Assembly: GCA_916613615.1 (NCBI GenBank)
Contig: OU744728.1
Span: 27,607,450-27,671,449, forward strand
Direction of reading: 5' to 3'
Source of the DNA: Steromphala cineraria
Lineage: Eukaryota > Mollusca > Gastropoda > Trochida > Trochidae
DNA length: 64,000 nt
Notes under the pieces: generated by a model
The model's database searches: none
Told to the model about the DNA's origin: nothing
What the model saw: the letters and a program-made list of their open reading frames with translations, nothing else
Translations under genes and position numbers: made by a program
Shown: in pieces, positions 34,842-44,374 of the stretch
Position numbering within the stretch: the first letter of the stretch is position 1
Layout of the letters: the number at the start of each line of letters is the position of its first letter

Positions 34842-35196
34842 GGGGCAGAAGCACTTTTATAAGGAAATATAAGGTTATGTCAGGAAAATGGAAATAAATC
34901 GTTCAAGGGGAAAGATAATGAATCTTAACTAAATGGAATGGTAATAAATCAAATATATTATGTAAAGTTCAGCCATGCGATTTCTTTTTCTTACACAAAA
35001 AAAAATAAAGGTGTTCACACGTGCTGCATATACATGTAGACTTTAAGTGATTTTTAATAATTTGTTCTCTGATTATGGATGATTAGTTTGTGTAATGAGA
35101 TTTTTGACACTATCAATATAATACACGTAGTATTAACATCAATTATCAGTGAAAAAAAAATAGAATATAAAATTTTCAAAAACATGCTCTGCCCCT
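34842..35196. mobile_element. TTAA-flanked MITE-like element, copy a
   Basis: It starts GGGGCAGAAGCACTTTT and ends ATGCTCTGCCCCT, with TTAA on both sides (34838-34841, 35197-35200). The interior is shared with copies b-g. Ends and TTAA target fit a piggyBac-type non-autonomous element; no transposase is present. Confidence 0.75.
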
Positions 35197-35200
35197 TTAA

Positions 35201-36056
35201 CACACTGTTTTAGACCCAATGTTTCGAACATCACTTCATTCCAATTGAATCAACATCAAGTTGACGAAGCATCGAATCAATTTATGGGATTTTTATTGAG
35301 ACATATGCACTTCATTTACAAAGAACAGAAATATTAAAGTGAGACTTTAATAACTTCAAGGATACATGGCTCAGTGTCTCGTTAAAGAAATAATTATATT
35401 CCGACATTATATATCTTGGCATGTTTTCAAAGCAGAATAACATCAGTCGGTACAAAATGTTAAATGTTGATCTTCTCAGAACGAAAAATAGGCATATCCA
35501 TGTCACTGATGAAAATACAACCTTGTATGCACAACGTCATTTCAGGATTACTCGGTCCGTTGCCTGTACATAATGAGCAGAGGTCCTGTTTCTACCCTTG
35601 TATCACAATCCATTCATCACTAAATTTTGCTACTTCACTGTCAACTACATCAAACTGAAAAGAACTGTGTTTTTCAATGCTGTGATGATTTTATGCCTGG
35701 GTGACCTTGAGAGCTATATCAGCTTACATGCTTCTGTCAACCAAGTTGGACAGATCAATATATGGAGGCCAGAACATAATCAAGTTGCTTTGTTTTTACT
35801 TCCTTCTCTCCATCTTTTTTGTCATCCTTCCTCTCCCTGCTCCATATTCTTCATTTTGAATATAAACTATATAAAAATCAACATTTGATTAAGAATTGCA
35901 CATCGTTGAAAATATCTTAGCTTATCGACGTTGAAATATGACCAAAACATTGTTTAGTCGTCATTACGGTAGAAACAGTCAAACCTAAGTTTTAATGTTT
36001 AACTTATGCAGTAAGAAACAAAGTTTCGAGTTGATCGTGTATGACAAGTTATATAT
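35201..36056. other. No gene seen
   Basis: Short frames (35464-35888, plus) show no recognised domain or supporting structure. Confidence 0.35.
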
Positions 36057-36318
36057 TTACAGTGTTGTTCCAAGAGTGGGTCCTGGGGAGTTACGTCCTG
36101 GCAACTCTTTTTGCTTGATGTCCCTTAAAGACACAGAGTATGTTGATAGGATCACATATGTCAAATTTTGAAATCGATGTTATTACATCGGGAACCACCA
36201 ACTGTTACTGAAAATAACAAGTTAAAGGTCAATCAATACATTAGAGCAAAAATACGGCCATTTTAAGTCAGGATTTTGATCGAAAACCGGACAATGTGAC
36301 CTAGGAACAACACTGTAA
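36057..36318. mobile_element. Tc1/mariner-type small inverted-repeat element (TA target)
   Basis: TTACAGTGTTGTTCC at 36057-36071 and its exact complement GGAACAACACTGTAA at 36304-36318 bound a 262-bp element. Cutting at TA leaves CAGTG termini and a TA duplication, the usual Tc1/mariner pattern. There is no coding capacity. Confidence 0.7.
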
Positions 36319-36613
36319 TAAGTTTCAGTGTAAATTGTACGTCGGATTTTAGCTTCTGTGAACATAAACAATTGTATAAAGTTCATCGAAAAAGGGTATC
36401 ATAAGTTTTTATGTTTGTCATTTGGGGTTTTTAATTTCATGTGATCAATAATGACATTAAGCTTCGTATAAAAAATCCCAGAGTGACTCTTTAATATACA
36501 CGCTTATGTGAAAAAATTATGTTTCTCAAAACGTCTTTTGTTCAGTAATATACAATGGTCGCAATTTTCATTCAAGACATTCTGTAGGTTGTTACATCAG
36601 AGAGCATTTTTAA

Positions 36614-36957
36614 AGGGGCAGTAGCACGTTTTTTTATAATTTATATTTCAAAATTTTACTCATAATTGTAAGTAAAAACTTACTGTATTATTTTGACAGT
36701 GTCAAAAATCTCACCAACAAGCCAATTATCCATAGTCTGAGGATAAATTATGAAAATTCACATTAAATCCGTTGGCGGCCATTTTGTGTGACACCTTTAA
36801 TTCATTTTGTGTAAGAAAAAGTAATTGCATGGCTAAACTTTATGTTATATATTTGAATTATTACTGCTCCATTAAGTTTAAATGCATTGTCTTTCAATTG
36901 GAACCATTAATTTTCATTTTCCTGACATCACCCTATAATCCGCCTAAAAACCTTTAA
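36614..36957. mobile_element. TTAA-flanked MITE-like element, copy b (right end decayed)
   Basis: TTAA then AGGGGCAGTAGCACG begins at 36610. The family interior follows (GTTGGCGGCCATTTTGTGTG, TCCTGACATCACC). The right terminus has decayed to CCTAAAAACCTTTAAG. Confidence 0.7.
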
Positions 36958-37482
36958 GAAACTGAAATCTTATACGACCAGCATAATCATGTTACAAAAA
37001 TTTGCAGCTGAGGAATGTTGCACGCACCAGTAAATGAAGAATTTGAATTGTACAGATAACCTAGGTTCCCATGCACCACAAGGTTACTTGCGTAAGGACA
37101 GCCCTGAATGATACAGCATGTTTAAGAAAGCATTGGTGTGTGCAAGTGATATTGTGTATTTTTCTTCAGTAATGATTTTCATGTAAAATTGAATAGAGCA
37201 TATCATAAGTGAATAAGTATTTCAGATGCTTGTAAGTGTAAACGTATACCTTAGGAGCTTTTCCTTACGTTTTAAAGACATTCCTTTTTGGAGATTATTT
37301 GGAATATTTCAATGGTAAGTTTCCCATTCATTGTCACTACATAATGTATACTATTATATTGACTAGTTTAGGGCATATGATATGCACTATCATAGCTTCA
37401 TATAAATGAATAATAAATAAATGCTAGCATATGTAATAGCAGATAAGTAATATATATCAATACAGATGGTATATTTTCAGTG

Positions 37483-37755
37483 CAATTCATCCTGTGTCAG
37501 GGGACGAACGTTACGGTAACTCCACTTATCTGCACCCTGGGCCAAGAAGCTAGATTCGCTCGCGCGGCCCGACTTTGGATATAGCAAATTAAACCATTTT
37601 TCTCGTTGAAATTTTATCGAGAAGGTGGTGAGAAAATGATTTGATTGAGTGTATCTCAAGTCGGGCCGCGCAAGCGAATCTAGCTTCTGAGACCAGGGTA
37701 CAGATTGGAGTTACCGTAAGGTTCGTCCCCTGAGACAGGATAAGTGCAATTGGAT
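37483..37755. repeat. Inverted repeat, arms about 100 bp, in front of the Tc1 remnant
   Basis: The left arm 37483-37583 (GTGTCAGGGGACGAACG... CGCGCGGCCCGACTTTGG) pairs imperfectly with the right arm 37650-37755 (CAAGTCGGGCCGCGC...CGTCCCCTGAGACAGG), around a spacer of about 65 bp. Block A keeps only one arm, next to L4. The arms could be transposon ends that met by rearrangement. Confidence 0.7.
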
Positions 37756-38090
37756 TTCCTTGACAGACCCAAGAGGGTGTTCGGTCAACGTAATAACGGT
37801 TTTGATGACGTTGACGACAGTCAACATGGTCGATTTGGAAGTAGCTCAGTAATGGTGTGGTGTGGCATCACTGCTACTTGAAGTACTGACTTGCATGGGT
37901 TTTGTTTGTTGGACGTGTCATAGGTCATATGCATGGCAGTACTACCGGGACAACATCTTGGCAGCACGTTGCCAAGGCTGTCATTTCATCTTCAAGGATG
38001 ATGATATTAGATACATGGTGTTTTGAAAGGGTGTACGGGACTGTCAGACCCTTGTAGAGTTTGTATTTCCTGAGGCGTTGTTTTGGTAGA
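37756..38090 (+). pseudogene. Tc1/mariner-like transposase remnant (block B)
   Basis: This is the homologue of 11698-12015: GGTCGATTTGGAAGTAGCTC and ATGGTGTGGTGTGGCATCAC encode the HGRFGSSS-VMVWCGIT region, followed by the YYRDNILAA-like stretch. Extra indels shift the frame. It is more decayed than the block-A copies. Confidence 0.65.
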
Positions 38091-38118
38091 ATGCAGTTAA
38101 ACATATTATGTTTTAAAT

Positions 38119-38231
38119 CAGCGGCATATAACGGAATTATTGTAGCTCTAAATTATGCATTTACAGCCTCTAGCTATGCGTTGACCATTAAATTAGATGT
38201 AGAGCTGTACAAAGTCCGGTATATGCGGCTG
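38119..38231. mobile_element. Small terminal-inverted-repeat element, block B copy
   Basis: This is the same element as 12083-12194 (CAGCGGCATATAACGGAA... to ...GCGGCTG), with more mismatches between arms. Confidence 0.6.
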
Positions 38232-39285
38232 GTGTTCAGTATGTTTATCTAATGTGTATCGAGAGAAACGATGTCCATTTGAAGTAACAGACATGCATTA
38301 AAACATTTGGTATCAATGATTGTTTTATAAATCATAAATACGTTAAGAAAACTTTTCAGTTAATGTTTCTACTCAGAAAAAACGTGAAACTTAATCATGA
38401 GGTCATGAAAAACAACCTGTTGCCTAATGGTTAGCCAAGCTCGAACCCTTGTTTCGAGTGAAAAATGTGTAAATGTCTTGCATTGGAAATTGCCTTTTTA
38501 GTGAGTGTACTTGATCTGCAGAGCACGTTTGCACTTAAATTTGATTTCGAGAATGAAAATATTACCTTTCACTAGTCTGATTAACATCGACAGTGTTTTG
38601 AGGGAAACAAAATAAAAATATGTAGAAGGGCTTTCCTCTCCACAACGGTCTGAAAGCAGCCAAGCTTGTCGCTTGTTCCACACTAGTTTGGCGAAGACAA
38701 AACCTAATCAAAAGCAGACCAATCACATCGCTCTATTCAAATACCAACATGGCGGCGATCATTTTAAAATTGATTTCACAGGAGTTACATGCCCCTAGCT
38801 CTGATCTCGAAAGCTTTTGCCGCCGTCCTTGCGATTGGCTATATGGGCTTACATCAGAACATGCGGGTAATATGGGTGCCTTCAGACTGGGAAGGAGAGG
38901 AAAGCCGGGCTGGGTGAGGTTCCAAACCCACTAGAGACAATAGCTTTACACTGTTTTTACTCGAAGCACAGACGATTTTAATTTAGACTGATCGTTTCAC
39001 TATTAGGTGTTCATGGCAATACCGGGTATTCATCGCCTGTGCACGTGCATTTCACAGAGGTGAGTTGGTATGAAAAATGAATACTCAGGGGAAAAAGTAG
39101 CTAGCGTGTAAATAAAACATAGTCTTTATTCATCACCCAGACAGAAAGTAGTTTGCCATAGACTGAACACTGTTCACACTCGGGGACTTAACGAATACAA
39201 TCCCTCAGGCTTTACTGGTTGAGTGGCTTACATAATGTCACCTCAGCTACTCATTTAACACACTGACATAGACGAGACAGTCCTA
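38232..39285. other. No gene seen; counterpart of 12195-13247
   Basis: The sequence is alignable with block A by eye. No conserved reading frame is found. Confidence 0.45.
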
Positions 39286-39289
39286 TTAA

Positions 39290-39642
39290 AGGGGCAGTAG
39301 CACGTTTTTTGATAATTTCATATTTGAATTTTTTCACTGATAACTATTAGTTAATGCTAAATGTATTACTTTGATAGTATCATAATTCTCATAACACAAA
39401 CCAATCCGTAGTCAGAGAACAAAGTATGAGGATTCACATAAAATCCATTGGCAGCCATTTTTGTGTGAACACCTTTAATTCATTCTGTGTAAGAAAAAGC
39501 ATCGCATGGCTTAACTTTACATTGTATATTTTATTTATTACTGCTCCATGTAGTTTTTATACATTGTCTAAAGATTGGAACCATTTATTTTCATTTTCCT
39601 GACATCACCTTATATATCCCCTAAAAACGTGCTACTGCCCCT
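39290..39642. mobile_element. TTAA-flanked MITE-like element, copy c (empty site known)
   Basis: AGGGGCAGTAGCACG...CGTGCTACTGCCCCT is flanked by TTAA at 39286-39289 and 39643-39646. Both tandem copies of block A have the unoccupied CCTATTAAAGTCGAC (near 13246), which shows that this 353-bp element inserted with TTAA duplication after the blocks separated. Confidence 0.85.
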
Positions 39643-40472
39643 TTAAAGTCGACATTTTATTTACGAAACGTCGATTAAATTTAAATGTTTTGGACGGAGA
39701 AATCCATGTTTGATTTACATAGAACAGAAATGCTTACAGAGAACAGAAATGCTTCCATTGAAAGTGAAATTCCTTATAACCCAAAGGATTATGTTAATGT
39801 TAATTATATTGCTACAAGATTTATTCAGGTATGTTTTTTAAACAGAATGACAACATTTGGTACAAAAGGTAGACAGGTCTGATAAAAATTGTAAAAATAG
39901 TGTCTCTATCGGCGATTAAATTGGATTTAATTCAGCCGAAATAATTTCTCTGTCATGGTCTGATTGGAGCCAACCTACTCAACCTGTTCCGAAAGTGACA
40001 ATTTATTCATGAGGTTTGCAAGATATTGAGTCTTTTCAATGATTTTCTTTTAACATGATAGGACATATCTTAAGTGGGATATTTAAGTTGCTTCACAGTT
40101 GCTTGTAAGCTTCAATGTTTCCATACTTCTGGAGCATTTGCAAAAGTTCTCAAGACATTCTTTTTTGGAGATTATTGCAATGGTAAGTTTTGAAATTTGC
40201 TTAATCATTAAATGGCTCACTTTTAGATGAAGATGTTTCAGGCAGTACAGAACGTATTTTTGTCTTTATATCGGTTAGTAAAGGGCTTATAAAATGTACT
40301 CTCATCCCTTATCCCAACGTCGTACTTACATACGGTTCGTTATGAAATTAAGTTATCGAAAAAAAAAGAAATGCATCACTCGGTAAAATAATCTTTCTTT
40401 AAACGTTTGCAAAAGAATAACTTTTAACCAACTCGCTTTCGATGACTTCATAACAATGTGTGTAGGATTTAT

Positions 40473-40855
40473 CTCAAATACTGTGTCCGATGGTTATAAA
40501 CTGAAAGTGGCAACGAGTAGCTGATTCAGAGAAGAAAAAAGAAAATCTAGTCATGCGCGACAAAGCCTATGTTTTGGAAACGCGAACTGTGAGATGGCTT
40601 TCATGTTGGCTGCGGTTTTGTCATTTTGGTATATCGTCTCCTATTCAATGAATGATGGTCTCATTTTCTCAAATACTGTGTCCGATGGGTATAAACTTAA
40701 AGTGGCGACGAGTAGCTGATTCAGAGAAAAAAAATCTAGTCTTGCACGACAAAGCCTATGCTTAGGAAACGCGAACTGTGAGATGGCCTTATGTCGGCTG
40801 CGGTTTTGTCATTTTGGTAAATCGTCTCCTATTCAATGAATGATGGTCTGATTTT
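40473..40855. repeat. Two-unit 195/189-bp tandem repeat (block B)
   Basis: The units start at 40473 and 40668 (CTCAAATACTGTGTCCGATG). This is the same two-unit state as 14096-14479. Confidence 0.8.
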
Positions 40856-40967
40856 CTCTGGGTTGGTCGCAAAATTTTAGCAAAAACACAATGAATACAG
40901 TTTAAATACTTTTGAAAATATTGAAATTTACTACATTTTGAATATGGATCTTTAACATATTAAAGTT

Positions 40968-41015
40968 CATTGAGTGAGTGAGTGAGTATTGTTTAACGGC
41001 GCTTGGGCAATAGTT
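40968..41015 (-). repeat. Solo 3' end of an I-type LINE
   Basis: On the minus strand this reads TATTGCCCAAGCGCCGTTAA, then ACAATACTCACTCACTCACT, matching the terminus of the young I-LINE (about 28008-28052). Decayed counterparts lie at about 14584-14622 and 21992-22030, so the insertion predates the segmental duplication. Confidence 0.65.
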
Positions 41016-41684
41016 ACTTCCAAATACTTTATGAATAACTTTTGCAAAAATGATTGTATTTTTAAAAAATCAGAACTGATATATTTATGACAAGCAGAAT
41101 TAAAACTAAGGTTTTAAATCAACCATTTATCATCTCCATGTCAATCTTCATGGCCTCTGTCTATAATAATGTTACAAATAAGTTGCCTGACACCATTTCT
41201 AAACAGCTTCAGCATTTCAGGCATTTCCAAAATACCAAAAACTAAAGGAAAACAAACAATTTCATATCAAATCAGGTTAAGGAGAGGATCATAAGGCACA
41301 CTTCTCCAAGCAAAACTTAAAACAGCACGTTTTACTTGGGGTTAATAATCATTTACACACATATACAACAGAAAGTTTATACCTTAGTGAGTTTATTATA
41401 TGCTGGATTTTAAAATACAAATATTTAAAGTTTTTACGTCGTACTATATAACCGACAAGAACAGAGATTAATCATCAGCAAAAGAATACTTCTAAAAGGT
41501 TTATGAAGTTCTCTTGCAAAAATGTCTTTTTCAATAAGAAGCATTCAAAACTTGAGTTTTATCAAACATTTCTTGTTAAATACATATAAGATATATTCTC
41601 TGATAAATCAACACGCTATAAAATTCATTCAAACTACTGCAATAATTATCTAACGTGTAAATACCGTCTCAGACTCACCGTAGT

Positions 41685-43950
41685 CTATTTAGTGCCTGTC
41701 AATTATCCCTCAATCAAATTACACAGATTAAAGAACACCAGAATCACCTGCCCATGCGCCATCTATGGTCACGTGGCCTAAACCTCATTTGAACTTCCTG
41801 TCACTCAGAGAACGGTTGTGTTGCCTGAGCTCTCCGGTTGTTGGCTCCATTTGTTCACTTCATTCATTCAAGGCAACTTCGGATCCCCCTTTGGATGGAT
41901 GTGGTGAGTGAGGCCTCTGCTCGCTTTGCGTCCTTTTGCCTTGATTGCCTTTGCTCCGCAGCTGGTTCTCCTCGCGTCAGGCGTAGGGTGATTGGCCCAT
42001 CACCTGATGGGGAGCGGGCAGTTCACTCATAGCGGTTCCTGGGTTCACAGTTCGTTGTCAGCATTTCTTTGCCACCTAATGGACTTCTTAACTGGTTTGT
42101 TAGGGGGTGTCGGGGGTCGTACCCTTCTCTCCTCAGGACTAGCCTTCTCAATTGGTTCCCACCAGTGGATAATCTCTTTGTTGGGGACGACCGTGACGTT
42201 TTGGGGACGTTGCGGTCATAGGAACTCCACTTTCTATGATCCCCAGTCTCTCTGTCATCTTTGCCTATCCACTTCTGCTGAGGAAAACAAATGCGAGCAT
42301 TGTTGGTCTCTCTCAGTGGAGGCCTGTTAGGTCTAGAAGAAGGAAAGAAGTTGAAGAAGAAGGAGTCGGGGAGTCGCTCTCCTGCTCTCGATCAGGTAGC
42401 CTTCTTCATCCAGCTTCTGCCGTCCGTGCAGGACATGTTGTTGGTGATGCTCGAGGCTGCCTGTCACCCGTGACACCTCCACACCATCCATCCTGAGTCG
42501 CATAGCGCATAGGTCACGCTGACCTCCCTTTAGGTGTCCCATCTCAGTGACTAACCTCAGTACTTTCTCCCCGTCGGACCAACGAGTAAGAGATGGATGC
42601 CATCAGGCTAGCCATCTGTCACTGGTCTGCTTGACTGTCGAGCCATGTGCTTCTTGTGCACAAGGACAGCTCAACAGAGGTTTGGGCTATAAACAAACAA
42701 GGTTCGACAAGACGCCGTTCTCCAGCTGGTATTAGGCCTGTCCTGTCTTACAGACAGCCTGGACTTGACATGGTTCGTGCCTCTGGGGAGGATGTGTCAA
42801 CTAGAGTTAGTCCATATTCCCCTAAGGTGGAATCTCTTAGTGAGCAAGCAGAGTGAGCGGGTGCACAAGAACACACAGGCGCTGAATCTTCATGCTCAGC
42901 TTGTCTCCAGGAAGGTCTGAAGCACGCAGGTTTCTCAAAGTGAACCTGCTGCTGCTGTCGCCAGTGCACAGCAGGCTCTGTACCATGGGGTCCTTTGTCG
43001 CTTTTTGCGCTGATAAGGGCTTTTATGTCCAGGCGGCAACCAACCTGCAGGTGGCGGAGTACCTTGTGTATCTCCAGGAGGGAGGTTTCCTTCATTAACA
43101 CCCACCTGGCTGCCACTATGTCCGTCCTGCGCAAGCTGGACATCTCAGTAGACATCTCCGTTTCGAAGGAACTGATTAGAACGTACTTTCAGGTAGAAAG
43201 ACTTCTCAAGCCCAGGCCTCTGGAGTGGGGCATGGTCATTGTCCTGGATCACTCATGCTTAGACTTTTATGAGCCCCTGAAAGAGACGATTCTTGTCTGT
43301 CCTGGTGACCATTGACAGGGTCTCAAAGCTGCATGTCTTACAGGCTGATTTGCTCGGTTTTGCGGTGAAGGATGGGGGCATTACAACGTTGGGTCTTGCA
43401 ACATAGTTCATTTGTAACCAGGGGTCTGACGAACGGGGCAGGGTGTTCGATATTACCCACTCTAGCAGGGTCAGCCTCCCCAGCAGACAAGGAGAACAGA
43501 CTCAGGCGGGGTAGAAGGAGACTTTTTATACCCAATTCCCAGCGGAAAACCATAGAGATTAACAAGCGTGCCTTCTGCCTGCAGTCCAACATCCTCGTTG
43601 CTTACAAAGCATTGGGTTGGGGCCACCAGCTCAATCTAATCCCCACGACATTCGAGAGGTTTCTGCCACTATGGCTTTCCACAGCAACTTCATGTTGGGC
43701 TATTTCTGGAAGTATGGCATGGTTTTCAACCAATACCTCCAAGGCTGATCCATGGGGATCTAGTGGACAGTGCTCGGCTGGGGCCTCAGGTGTTTGCACT
43801 GCATCGCAGCCCATAATGAAATTGTATTCGTGATTCGCTTGCTTTTGCTCAATAAACTTCGCATCACACTCTGTCTTGTGTTGGTTGTCTTTCTTTCTTA
43901 ATATGGTCGAGGGATATATGACAGGCAATAAATGAGCTATGGTGAGTCGT
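41685..43950 (+). mobile_element. DIRS-like tyrosine-recombinase retroelement remnant (block B)
   Basis: The imperfect inverted ends are at 41690-41745 and about 43890-43945 (CATTTATTGCCTGTC on the minus strand). A gag-like Cys box lies near 42236-42330 (SLCHLCLSTSAEENKCEHCW). Tyrosine-recombinase N-terminal and linker sequence lies at about 42950-43310 (FVAFCADKGFYVQAATNLQV, AEYLVYLQE, TYFQVERLLKPRPLEWGMVI), which follows the usual SAM-like domain and KPRPxEWDL-type linker. The catalytic Arg/His/Tyr region is not recognised and no reverse transcriptase remains; about 2.3 kb is left. It is shared with block A, so it was already defective before the duplication. Confidence 0.55.
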
Positions 43951-44039
43951 CCCTGGTAAGCACACATAATGAAACATTATTCAAAAACGTACTATTTAAA
44001 GGCAAATACCTTTTTGTGGACGGTTTCAGAGGTTTAATG

Positions 44040-44290
44040 CTATCAATCAAGCACCAGCTGCAGCTTACCTTGAATAGTCTTTCAGCAGCGGCCTAATGTT
44101 TTCATAAGCTATAGCATTTTGTGTGCATTTGTGTAATATGCACTAAGATCTTACTTAAAATTCATTGAAGCTTAATGTTTAAACACATTAGACCTTTAAA
44201 ATCCGTATTGAAATGATAAAAAATCTTCCAAATCTCTGTAAATCTACTCAAACTTTGTTGATTATGTATTGATTGATAATTGCAGATGAA
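44040..44290 (+). pseudogene. Old I-type LINE relic upstream of TLR B
   Basis: This is the counterpart of 28701-28960 (ACCAGCTGCAGCTTACCTTG, TTGTGTGCATTTGTGTAATA). It has the same order of decayed RT motifs, and lies in the presumed 5' intron of TLR B. Confidence 0.6.
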
Positions 44291-44374
44291 ACTATAATTG
44301 ATATTTGACATAAATTGAATTTTAATCTGTTGGTTGAATGCATTTGTATCCCGTTTCAGACCCTCTGCAGGACG

